Part shown: positions 1 through 7,612 of the stretch, in pieces
How positions within the stretch are numbered: the stretch's first letter is position 1
How the letters are laid out: each line of letters opens with the position of its first letter
Origin: Crossiella sp. S99.2
Lineage (GTDB): Bacteria; Actinomycetota; Actinomycetes; Mycobacteriales; Pseudonocardiaceae
NCBI RefSeq assembly: GCF_023094165.1
Contig: NZ_JALMDK010000006.1
Span: forward strand, 558,001 to 622,000
Length of the DNA stretch: 64,000 nt
Reading direction: 5' to 3'
The notes under the pieces: generated by a model
Databases searched by the model: none
Seen by the model: the letters and a program-made list of their open reading frames with translations, nothing else
What the model was told of the DNA's origin: nothing
Program-made: the position numbers and the translations under genes

Positions 1-362
1 ACCCGGTCCACGAACGCGCCGAACTCCTGGGCGCTCTGCTCCATCGGCAGCCGGCCGCCGATCTGGTTGATCGGGAACGGGGTCCCGGCAGGCACCCCGT
101 AGGTCAGCGCGAACACGCAGTAGCCCCTGGCCTTGAGCTGCGGGGACAGGGTCAGCCAGTTCACGGTCATGTTCGCGCTGGCTCCATGCGCGAGCACCAC
201 CGGTTCGGGGTGGGCCTTGCTCGGCTTGCACGCCCAGTCATTGGCTCCGGGCGGTGATCCGGGTTCGGTCGGCGGTACCGCGGCGACGGCCGATCCGGCG
301 CCCACCACCAGCACCGTCAAGGCTGTCACCAGGGCAAAGACCAGGGCACGCAACGTCATCAT
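1..362 (-). CDS. Secreted lipase, alpha/beta hydrolase (5' part only)
   Basis: This reading frame runs off the left edge, so only the first 120 codons are present. It starts at ATGATG (362), with AGGGA about 12 bases upstream. Residues 1-27 form a signal peptide (hydrophobic ALVFALVTALTVLVV, then an Ala-rich cleavage region), so the enzyme is exported. The mature start has ANDWACKPSKAHPEPVVLAH followed by G, then LSPQLKARGYCVFALTYG, the N-terminal pattern of the actinobacterial triacylglycerol lipase family (Lipase_2 type), where the PVVLAHG strand supplies the oxyanion hole. The catalytic Ser/Asp/His would lie outside the window. It is divergent from the PucR-type regulator, which is therefore a plausible controller. 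Confidence 0.8.
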   Translation of the reverse strand, partial: MMTLRALVFALVTALTVLVVGAGSAVAAVPPTEPGSPPGANDWACKPSKAHPEPVVLAHGASANMTVNWLTLSPQLKARGYCVFALTYGVPAGTPFPINQIGGRLPMEQSAQEFGAFVDR

Positions 363-508
363 CGACACCAGGTGTCCCTTCCGTGAACAGGGTGGCCCCG
401 GACCAATCGTGATCGCGGTCACGCTGTGGTGGAATGGGTGCGAGCACAGCCTTGACCCGTCCTCGTTTGTGCTCGCGCACAACAACGAGGTTGGGCGGTG
501 CGACGGCG

Positions 509-1711
509 GTGACGACCCCGAGTTTCCCGGACGCGGTGCGCAGGCTGGCCAGGCAGCTGACCGGTCAGGTGCCCCGGCTCGCGCTCGCGCTGGCCACCCG
601 GATCCGCGCCGAGGTGCCCGCCTACCAGGACGACCGGCTGGTCAGCTTCGCCGATCTGGTCGCCGAGTGCGAGGCCAACCTGGTGCAGGGCCTGCGCGAT
701 GTGGACAGCCCGTCCTGGAACGGCACGGACGCGGCCAGGGTGCTGGGCCGCCGCCGCGCCGAGCAGGGCTTCCCGGTGGAGGCGACCCTGCGCAGCTACC
801 GCATCGGCGGGCAGTTCATGTGGGAGACCTTCGTCAGCGCGGCCGGCCCTGACCTGGGCGACCAGCGCGCGGTGCTGGCCGCCGCGACCACGCTGTGGAC
901 CTTCATCGACACCTACTCCGCCGCGCTGGCCGAGGGCCACCGGCTGGCCAGTGAGGACCGGGCGCGCACCGACACCGAGGTCCGCTCGGCGTTGCTGGAG
1001 GCGTTGTTCACCGGCAAGTCCGCGGCCGGGCGGTCGCTGCTGGACTGCGCCGCGGACCTCCGGCTGCCCGCGGGCGGCCGGTTCCTGGTGGTGGTCGCGG
1101 ACACGCACGCGCTGCCCCGGATCGAGGAACGGCTGCGGCTGCGCGGCACGATCTCGGTGTGGCGGCAGGAGATCGACGCCCAGGCCGGCATCGTGCTGTT
1201 GTCCCCCAGCGGATCGCCGGAGCAGTTGTGCCTGCAGCTGGCCGGGCACACCAGGGCCAGGGTCGGGGTGAGCGCGGAGTACCACCAGATCGAGGCCACC
1301 CCGGCCGCCCGGCACGCCGCCGGACTGGCCCGCGCCGCGGTCGGCCCGCACGGACCGGGAGTGCTCAGACACGACCGGGCGCCGGTGCCGATCCTGCTGG
1401 CCAGCGCCCCGGAGGCGGCCCGCGCGGTGGCCCAGGCCGCGCTCGGCCCGGTGCTGGAACTGCCGGCGCGGGACCGGGAGCTGCTGCTGAGCACGCTGCG
1501 GGTCTGGCTCGGCCACGACGGCGCGACCAGTGCCGCGGCCGCCGAGCTGCATTGTCACCGGAACACGGTCCGGTACCGGTTGCGCAGGCTGGAGGACCTC
1601 ACCGGACTGTCGCTGACCAGCCCGAAGGCGCTGAGCGAGTTACACCTCGCGCTGGAGGCGTTGCGTCTTCTGCCTCAGCATGACACCCCCGCTGAGCGGG
1701 TAGGTTCTTGA
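509..1711 (+). CDS. PucR/CdaR-type transcriptional regulator
   Basis: The predicted protein is about 400 residues. The N-terminal ~140 residues are helical and resemble the RsbRD-type N-terminal domain (conserved RRRAEQGFPVEATLRSYRIG). The middle looks like the degenerate GGDEF-like domain of PucR regulators. The C-terminus (~325-390) is the PucR helix-turn-helix, with ATSAAAAELHCHRNTVRYRL and a following RLEDLTGL. The reading frame is open from an ATG at 434, but residues encoded by 434-508 match nothing in the family, so GTG 509 is preferred; both starts are possible. The gene is divergent from the lipase, and its TGA overlaps the region just upstream of the TetR gene. The effector is unknown. 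Confidence 0.75.
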   Translation: MTTPSFPDAVRRLARQLTGQVPRLALALATRIRAEVPAYQDDRLVSFADLVAECEANLVQGLRDVDSPSWNGTDAARVLGRRRAEQGFPVEATLRSYRIGGQFMWETFVSAAGPDLGDQRAVLAAATTLWTFIDTYSAALAEGHRLASEDRARTDTEVRSALLEALFTGKSAAGRSLLDCAADLRLPAGGRFLVVVADTHALPRIEERLRLRGTISVWRQEIDAQAGIVLLSPSGSPEQLCLQLAGHTRARVGVSAEYHQIEATPAARHAAGLARAAVGPHGPGVLRHDRAPVPILLASAPEAARAVAQAALGPVLELPARDRELLLSTLRVWLGHDGATSAAAAELHCHRNTVRYRLRRLEDLTGLSLTSPKALSELHLALEALRLLPQHDTPAERVGS

Positions 1712-1713
1712 TC

Positions 1714-2400
1714 GTGACTACTTCTCCGCCGGAGGGCGGCCGACGCCGACCGGGTCCCGCCCCCCGGTTGAGCCGGGACCTCATCGCCGAGGCGGTCCTG
1801 GGTGTCGGCTTCGAGGAGGTCACGGTCACCGCGGTGGCCCAGCGACTCAGCGCCACCCACGCCGCGCTGTACCGGCACGTCACCGACCGGGACGATCTGG
1901 TGCGGGCCGCGGTCGAACGGGTCGCCGACCGCGCGCCCCAGCCCGAACTGGGTCCGGACTGGGAACAGTTGCTGCGCGGCGAGGCATGGGTGCGCTGGCG
2001 GATCTTCACCGAGTACCCCGGGATCCGGCAGGCCATCGCCGGCCTGTCCTGGAACACCGATCCCTTCGGCGCCCGCTCGCTGCCGGTCATCCGGCACCTG
2101 ATCAGCCTGCGTTTCCCGGCCGAGGCCGCGCTGCTGGCCACCGATGTGGTGATCGACATGGTGGACGAGTCCGCGGTGACCGCGGTGGACACCCGGCGGC
2201 TGGGCCCGGAGGCGGTGGGTCAGCGGATCCAGGACTCCTTCCCGGACCCCGAACTCGACGGCGAACTGCGCCGGATCGCCTTCCAGGCCATGGTCGAAGA
2301 TCAGGACGTCTGGTTCGGCAACAAGCTGGACGTGGTGCTCGCGGGGATCCGCGTCACACTCGCTCCGGGGACAGCGGCTACCCCGACGGGTGACGCCTGA
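1714..2400 (+). CDS. TetR-family transcriptional regulator
   Basis: A 228-residue protein with an N-terminal TetR helix-turn-helix at about residues 17-65 (SRDLIAEAVL, then VTAVAQRLSATHAALYRHV) and a long helical ligand-binding half. GTG 1714 is chosen because GGGTAGG lies 9-10 bases upstream; a TTG at 1708 would overlap the preceding stop. It follows the PucR-type gene with almost no gap, so the two are probably cotranscribed. Its target cannot be read from the sequence; the lipase and the two regulators themselves are the nearest candidates. Confidence 0.8.
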   Translation: MTTSPPEGGRRRPGPAPRLSRDLIAEAVLGVGFEEVTVTAVAQRLSATHAALYRHVTDRDDLVRAAVERVADRAPQPELGPDWEQLLRGEAWVRWRIFTEYPGIRQAIAGLSWNTDPFGARSLPVIRHLISLRFPAEAALLATDVVIDMVDESAVTAVDTRRLGPEAVGQRIQDSFPDPELDGELRRIAFQAMVEDQDVWFGNKLDVVLAGIRVTLAPGTAATPTGDA

Positions 2401-2469
2401 CCCGCTGAGCCCGCACGCACCCCGGCCCGGCGTGATACTGCGGCGGTCACCCACCCGGGGAGGACTGCC

Positions 2470-2748
2470 ATGAACGACCGGGGACTCACCCCGACCGATG
2501 TCCGCACCGTGGAGTTCAGCACTTCCTCGCTGCTCCGCCGCGGCTACGACGAGGGCGAGGTGGACGCCTTCCTCGACCGCGTGGAGGCCACCCTGCTGGG
2601 CAAGGATTCGGTCACCGCCCGCGACGTCGACGAGGTCACCTTCAGCAAACCCCCACTGGGCCGCCGCGGCTACAACGTGGACGAGGTCGACGCCTTCCTC
2701 GACCAGGTAGTAGCCACCCTCAGCACCCTGGACGAAGCCACCGGCTAA
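2470..2748 (+). CDS. Small tandem DivIVA-motif protein
   Basis: A 92-residue protein made almost entirely of two copies of the short N-terminal DivIVA signature: RRGYDEGEVDAFLDRV near residues 23-38 and RRGYNVDEVDAFLDQV near 64-79. In full-length DivIVA/Wag31 this segment contacts curved membrane at cell poles and septa and is followed by a long coiled coil; here the coiled coil is absent. A strong ribosome site (GGGGAGGA) precedes ATG 2470. An inference is that the protein is an adaptor or competitor at the membrane-binding surface of DivIVA. It ends just before repeat element A. Confidence 0.85.
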   Translation: MNDRGLTPTDVRTVEFSTSSLLRRGYDEGEVDAFLDRVEATLLGKDSVTARDVDEVTFSKPPLGRRGYNVDEVDAFLDQVVATLSTLDEATG

Positions 2749-2768
2749 TCCCGCCCACAATCCCGCGC

Positions 2769-2941
2769 GTGTTGGCCGTTGTCGTACACCGGTTTGGCCG
2801 TTACGGACGTCGAGTTGGCCGTTACGGACGGCGGTTTGGCCGGACCGGGACGTCGAGTCGGCCAGTTGGGCCAACTCGACGTCCAGAACGGCCAAACCGG
2901 CGTACGACTTGGGCCAACTCGGCGTACACAACGGCCAACAC
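2769..2941. repeat. Repeat element A: imperfect palindrome of 21-22 bp units
   Basis: The left half has four tandem units beginning TTGGCCGTT or TTGGCCGG (around 2772, 2794, 2815 and 2836), and the right half contains the same kind of units in reverse orientation. The outer ends GTGTTGGCCGTTGT (2769-2782) and ACAACGGCCAACAC (2928-2941) are exact reverse complements. The core GACGTCGAGT (2849-2858) pairs with ACTCGACGTC (2874-2883). It lies between the convergent stops of the DivIVA-motif gene and phospholipase C, so a bidirectional terminator role is plausible. Related units recur at 15955-16590, 43501-43565 and 58879-58944. Confidence 0.85.
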
Positions 2942-2953
2942 TCGCGGGGGTGG

Positions 2954-5029
2954 TTAGCCGCTGGTGCTGTCGCGGCCGGTTTCGATGTGGCCGGACAGGC
3001 GGCGGTGGAAGGTGGGGTCGCCCTGGGCGCGGATGGTGAGGTCGTACCAGCCGCGGGTGGGTGCGGCGGAGTGGTGCACGGTGCGGTCGGTGTGGGGGGC
3101 GAGGCGGATCTTGCGGCCGGCGACGTCGAAGGTCAGCGGGGTGCCGCCGGTGTTGCGCAGGGTCAGGCGGAGTAGGCGGGCGATGCCGGAGACCTCGGTC
3201 TCGACCTCGGCTGTGTTGTCCTTGCTGCCGCCGAACTCGCGACGGAAACCGTTGGGGCCCAACAGGGTCAGGCGGTAGGTCGGGCCGGTGAGCGGGACCG
3301 CGTCGGACTTGGCTCCGGCCACGTCGTAGTGGCGTGGGGCGGGGAACTCGCCGGCATAGGCGTGCAGGGACAGGTGGGCGCTGGCCTGGCCGGAGTTGCG
3401 CAGGCGCAGCACCAGGTGGGTGCGGGTGGCGTCCAGGGTGGCGGTCGCGTCCGGCTGGTACGGCAGGGCGCGGGCCGGGCGGACGCCGGGCTCCTGCACC
3501 GGCATGGCGGCCTTGGCCGGTGGGGCCGGGCGCCAGCGGGAGAGCGCGGGCGGGGTCTGCGCCGGTTCGGCTGGCACTCGGCCGGGGCGGCGGCCGTGGA
3601 AGTCGAAGGCCGAGGTCAGGTCGCCGGCGACGGTGCGGCGCCAGGCGCTGATGTTGGGCTCGCGCACGCCCAGCCAGCCTTCCAGGAAACGCAGTACCGA
3701 GGTGTGGTCGAAGACCTGGGAGTTGACGTAGCCGCCGACCGTCCACGGCGAGACGATGGTGGCCGGCACCCGGAAACCGAGACCGATGGGTAGGCCGTCC
3801 ACGTACTCGTCCAGGGTGCCGGGCGGCGGGACCGGCGGCGGCACGTGGTCGAAGTAGCCGTCGTTCTCGTCGTAGTTGATGATCAGCGCGGTGTGCCGCC
3901 AGGTCTCCGGGTCCGAGGCCAGCGCGTCCAGCACCTGGTAGGTGATGCCCGCGCTGGCCGCCGGGGAGGACGCGCCGGGGTGCTCGGAGTCCAGGGCCGA
4001 GGGCACCAGGTAGGAGACCTGGGGCAGCGTGCCCGCGGCGATGTCCGCGCGCAGGTCCGCGGCGAGCCGGCCAGTCGGCACCCGGTGCAGGCCGCGGTCG
4101 TACAGCGCGCGCTCCTCGCCGGTCAGCGTGGCCACGCCCTTGGCCAGCAGGTCCAGAAGTCGTTGCCGCTCACCGGGTTCGGCGTCCCGGACCTTGCCGT
4201 AGAAGGTGTCCAGGCTCTTGAAGTCGCCGGCGGGCGCGAGGGCCTTGCGGGCGATGGCCTTGAAGCGGGCGAAGAACTCCAGCGCGTTGTCCTGGAAGTT
4301 GTCGAACTCCTGGTAGACCTTCCAGCTCCGCCCGGCCTGCTGCAACCGCTCCGGGTAGGTGGTCCAGTCATAACCAGGGTGGGTGTCCTCGGCGTAGGCC
4401 CAGTTGCGCACCGAACGACGGGTCTGGTTGGGCGGCGGCTCGAACCCGACCGTGCCGGTCATCAGGTACATCCGGTTCGGGTTGGTCGCGCCGAAAACCG
4501 AGCAGTGGTAGGCGTCGCACAGGGTGAAGGTGTCGGCCAGCTCGTGGTGGAACGGGATGTCGGTGCGGTCGTAGTAGGCCATGGTGGCCGGGGACTTCGC
4601 GCCGATCCAGCCGTCCAGCCTGCCCTGGCCCCAGGCCTTGTGCCCGCCGTCCCAGTCGTGGTCCAGGTCGCCGATGTAGTGCACCGCCGCGCCCGGCCGC
4701 TGGGCGTCCTTGGCCGCCTGCCGCACCGAGAACGGCAGCACCGGCTCGCCACCCGCCCTGGGCTGGGCGAACACCGAGGCGCCACCGGGCAGTTCGAGGG
4801 CGTTGCGGTCGCCGAAGCCGCGCACCCCGCGCAGGGTGCCGTAGTAGTGGTCGAAGGCCCGGTTCTCCTGCATGAGCACCACGACGTGGCGCAGGTCGCG
4901 CAGGCCACCGGTCGGGGCGGGCTGGGCCAGCGCACGGTGCACGGAAGGCGGCAACAACGAGCCGAGTGCGGCGGCGCCAAGGGTGGCGGCGCCGGCGGTG
5001 AGCACCCGGCGGCGGGAAACAGCGTTCAT
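2954..5029 (-). CDS. Phosphocholine-specific phospholipase C
   Basis: A 691-residue secreted enzyme that hydrolyses phosphatidylcholine (and often sphingomyelin) to release phosphocholine. The N-terminus is a Tat signal (SRRRVLTAG followed by an Ala-rich stretch to about residue 35). The phosphoesterase domain follows (RHVVVLMQENRAFDHYYGTL, with the metal-binding Glu-Asn) and runs to about residue 430. Two C-terminal beta domains typical of this family occupy roughly 480-570 and 590-685. The length matches family members (about 650-720). It is convergent with the DivIVA-motif gene across repeat element A and transcribed alone. Together with the sphingomyelinase at 43586 and ceramidase-like protein at 25949, it makes this window rich in phospholipid and sphingolipid hydrolases. 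Confidence 0.93.
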   Translation of the reverse strand: MNAVSRRRVLTAGAATLGAAALGSLLPPSVHRALAQPAPTGGLRDLRHVVVLMQENRAFDHYYGTLRGVRGFGDRNALELPGGASVFAQPRAGGEPVLPFSVRQAAKDAQRPGAAVHYIGDLDHDWDGGHKAWGQGRLDGWIGAKSPATMAYYDRTDIPFHHELADTFTLCDAYHCSVFGATNPNRMYLMTGTVGFEPPPNQTRRSVRNWAYAEDTHPGYDWTTYPERLQQAGRSWKVYQEFDNFQDNALEFFARFKAIARKALAPAGDFKSLDTFYGKVRDAEPGERQRLLDLLAKGVATLTGEERALYDRGLHRVPTGRLAADLRADIAAGTLPQVSYLVPSALDSEHPGASSPAASAGITYQVLDALASDPETWRHTALIINYDENDGYFDHVPPPVPPPGTLDEYVDGLPIGLGFRVPATIVSPWTVGGYVNSQVFDHTSVLRFLEGWLGVREPNISAWRRTVAGDLTSAFDFHGRRPGRVPAEPAQTPPALSRWRPAPPAKAAMPVQEPGVRPARALPYQPDATATLDATRTHLVLRLRNSGQASAHLSLHAYAGEFPAPRHYDVAGAKSDAVPLTGPTYRLTLLGPNGFRREFGGSKDNTAEVETEVSGIARLLRLTLRNTGGTPLTFDVAGRKIRLAPHTDRTVHHSAAPTRGWYDLTIRAQGDPTFHRRLSGHIETGRDSTSG

Positions 5030-5184
5030 ACCGCCAACCTGACCTGCCGCGACAGTCCTCTGCTAGGGGCGAAGGGGTGACCATCGTGTGAACGAATGGC
5101 CTGGACCGTTCCGGTCAGTACACTCACCGCTACGGACCGGGCGCACTCGGTTCCGGTCGGTCACCAGGGCAGGGAAGGTGGGCC

Positions 5185-5994
5185 GTGGAGCAGCGGCTGA
5201 GCTGGGTGCCGAAGGAAGTCGACGTCTCCAAACCGTCCGCGGCCCGGGTCTATGACTACTTCCTCGGCGGGAGCTACAACTTCGCGGTCGACCGCGCCTT
5301 CGCCCAGCAGCTACTCGCCGTCGCGCCCACCATGCCGATGGTGTGCCGGCAGAACCGCTCCTTCCTGCGCCGCGCGGTGCAGCACATCCTCGGCCACGGC
5401 GTGCGGCAGTTCCTCGACATCGGCTCCGGCCTGCCCACCACCGGCAACGTGCACGAGATCGCCCAGGCCGCCTACCCGGACGCGCGGGTGGTCTACGTGG
5501 ACAACGAGCCGGTCGCGGTCGCGCACAGCGAGTTGATGTTGAAGGACAACGACTCCGCGGTCATCCTGCACGCCGATGTACGCGATCCCGAGGGCATCCT
5601 GAACGCCCCGGAGACCCGGTCGCTGATCGACTTCGACCAGCCGGTGGCGCTGCTCATGGTGGCCCTGCTGCACTTCGTGCCGGACGCGGACGAGCCCGCC
5701 GAGTTCATGGCGCGCTACCGGGACGTGCTCGCACCGGGCAGTTTCCTCGCGCTGTCCCAGGGCACCGAGGAGCGGCAGCCGCCGCAGGTGCACGCGGTGC
5801 GCGACCTGTACAACCAGCGCGCCAACCGGGTCACCACCCGGACCAGTGCGGAGATCACCTCGTTCCTGGGCGATTTCCACATCGTCGAGCCGGGGCTGGT
5901 GTTCACCCCGGAATGGCGGCCGGAGTCGCCATCGGACGTGCCGGACGAACCCGAACTGGCCGGGTTCTACGCGATTGTGGGGCGGAAACCGTGA
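5185..5994 (+). CDS. DUF574 SAM-dependent methyltransferase, copy 1
   Basis: A 269-residue member of the S-adenosyl methyltransferase family DUF574 (Methyltransf_19), common in actinomycetes and without an established substrate. The family N-terminus is clear (PSAARVYDYFLGGSYNF), and the SAM-binding motif is FLDIGSGLPT at about 76-85, followed by VVYVDNEPVAVAH, the acidic-loop strand. GTG 5185 has AGGGAAGG 6-7 bases upstream. It is the first of three paralogues joined by 4-base stop/start overlaps, followed directly by the GGDEF-EAL gene, so the four probably form one operon. Confidence 0.9.
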   Translation: MEQRLSWVPKEVDVSKPSAARVYDYFLGGSYNFAVDRAFAQQLLAVAPTMPMVCRQNRSFLRRAVQHILGHGVRQFLDIGSGLPTTGNVHEIAQAAYPDARVVYVDNEPVAVAHSELMLKDNDSAVILHADVRDPEGILNAPETRSLIDFDQPVALLMVALLHFVPDADEPAEFMARYRDVLAPGSFLALSQGTEERQPPQVHAVRDLYNQRANRVTTRTSAEITSFLGDFHIVEPGLVFTPEWRPESPSDVPDEPELAGFYAIVGRKP

Positions 5995-6794
5995 CCGTGG
6001 TCGATCGTCGGCTGTGGGTGCCGACCGAGGTGAACGTGGACGCGCCGAGCGCGGCCAGGGTGTATGACTACCTGCTCGGCGGCAGCTACAACTTCGCCGC
6101 CGACCGCGCGTTCGCGCAGCAGGCGATCGGCATCCACCCCGGGCTGCCGATGGTGTGCCGGGAGAACCGGTCCTTCCTGCGCCGCGCGGTGCGGCACTGC
6201 GTGGCCAACGGGATCACCCAGTTCCTCGACATCGGCTCCGGCCTGCCCACCAGCGGCAACGTGCACGAGGTGGCCCCGGAGGCGCGGGTGGTCTACGTGG
6301 ACAACGAGCCGGTGGCGGTCGCGCACAGCCGGATGATGCTCAAGGACAGCGACCGGGCCGCGATCGTGCACGCCGACCTGCGGGATCCGGAGACCATCCT
6401 GGACGCCCCGGAGACCAGGCGATTACTCGACTTCGATCAGCCGGTCGGGTTGCTCATCGTGGCCGTGTTGCACTTCGTGCTGGACACCGACCTGGTGAAG
6501 ACTGTGCTCGCCCGCTACCGCGACCAGCTCGCACCAGGCAGCTTCCTGGTCCTCTCGCACGGCACCCTCGAACAGCAGGCGCCCTCGGCCAAGGCGATCC
6601 AGGACCTCTACAACCGCAGTCCCAACAAGGTCATCACCCGCACGAAGCAGGAGTGCATCGAGTTGATGGACGGTTTCGACCTGGTCGAGCCCGGGGTCGT
6701 GTTCACCCCGCTGTGGCGGCCCGAGCCACTCGCCGAGAAGCTCGACCGGCCTGAGGACGCGGGCTGGTACGGGATGGCTGGCAGGCTGCTATGA
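5991..6794 (+). CDS. DUF574 SAM-dependent methyltransferase, copy 2
   Basis: A 267-residue paralogue of its neighbours, with PSAARVYDYLLGGSYNF, the FLDIGSGLPTSG motif and VVYVDNEPVAVAHS all retained, so SAM binding should be intact. The start is placed at GTG 5991 because it overlaps the upstream TGA (GTGA) and gives the family's usual N-terminus; the frame is open much further upstream, but that part is the other gene read out of frame. Coupled to copies 1 and 3. The tight spacing suggests tandem duplication followed by divergence and perhaps a heteromeric assembly, which is an inference. Confidence 0.88.
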   Translation: MTVVDRRLWVPTEVNVDAPSAARVYDYLLGGSYNFAADRAFAQQAIGIHPGLPMVCRENRSFLRRAVRHCVANGITQFLDIGSGLPTSGNVHEVAPEARVVYVDNEPVAVAHSRMMLKDSDRAAIVHADLRDPETILDAPETRRLLDFDQPVGLLIVAVLHFVLDTDLVKTVLARYRDQLAPGSFLVLSHGTLEQQAPSAKAIQDLYNRSPNKVITRTKQECIELMDGFDLVEPGVVFTPLWRPEPLAEKLDRPEDAGWYGMAGRLL

Positions 6795-7606
6795 CCGAGA
6801 CCCCCAGGTCCAGCTGGGTGCCCCAGGGTGTGGACGTGGAGCGCCCGAGCGCGGCGCGCATCTACGACTACTACCTGGGGGGCGGGTACAACTTCGAGTC
6901 CGACCGGCAGTTCGCCCGCAAGGCCATCTCGCTGCTGCCGAGCCTGCCGATGATCGCCCAGCTGAACCGGGTGTTCCTGCGCCGGGCGGTGCGCTTCTGC
7001 GTGCGGAACGGGATCCGGCAGTTCCTGGACATCGGCTCCGGCATCCCGAGCGTGGGCAACGTGCACGAGGTGGCCCGGCAGGTCGACCCGGCGGCGCGGG
7101 TGGTCTATGTGGACAACGAGCCGGTCGCGGTCGCGCACAGCCGGATGATGCTGTCCCAGGACAGCCAGACCGCGGTGGTGCAGGCCGACGTGCGCGATCC
7201 GGAGTCCATTCTCGGCTCGCCGGAGGCCCGGCGGCTGCTCGACTTCGACGAGCCGGTGGCGGTGCTGATGGTGGCGCTGCTGCACTTCGTCCCGCACGCC
7301 GACGAGCCCAAGGCCTTCCTGGCCCAGTACCGGGACGCGATGGCGCCGGGCAGTTACCTGGCGCTCTCGCACGCCACCCTGGAGCACCAGCCGGCCATCA
7401 CCGAGCAGGTCCGACAGCTCTATGAGAACAGCCAGAACCCGATGACCTCGCGCACCAGGGCCGAGCTGGAGATCCTCTTCGACGGCTTCGACCTGGTCGC
7501 CCCCGGCATCGTGTTCACCCCGGCCTGGCGACCGGACAGCCCGGAGGAGGTCGGGGAGGACCCCGAACGGTCGGTGATCTACGCGGCGGTCGGGCGACGG
7601 CGGTGA
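6791..7606 (+). CDS. DUF574 SAM-dependent methyltransferase, copy 3
   Basis: A 271-residue third paralogue beginning at ATG 6791 within an ATGA overlap with copy 2. It keeps the family features PSAARIYDYYLGGGYNFESD, FLDIGSGIPSVGNVHEVA and VVYVDNEPVAVAHS. Where copies 1 and 2 read MVCRQN or MVCREN at the segment before the SAM motif, copy 3 reads MIAQLN, a change at a normally conserved site that may alter substrate choice. It is followed after 6 bases by the GGDEF-EAL gene. Confidence 0.88.
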   Translation: MTETPRSSWVPQGVDVERPSAARIYDYYLGGGYNFESDRQFARKAISLLPSLPMIAQLNRVFLRRAVRFCVRNGIRQFLDIGSGIPSVGNVHEVARQVDPAARVVYVDNEPVAVAHSRMMLSQDSQTAVVQADVRDPESILGSPEARRLLDFDEPVAVLMVALLHFVPHADEPKAFLAQYRDAMAPGSYLALSHATLEHQPAITEQVRQLYENSQNPMTSRTRAELEILFDGFDLVAPGIVFTPAWRPDSPEEVGEDPERSVIYAAVGRRR

Positions 7607-7612
7607 CCCTGG

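Noticed and set aside
419..1558. Long minus-strand open frame opposite the PucR-type gene
   Set aside because: High-GC shadow frame; Arg/Gly/Gln-rich without domains. Many similar long shadow frames exist opposite real genes.
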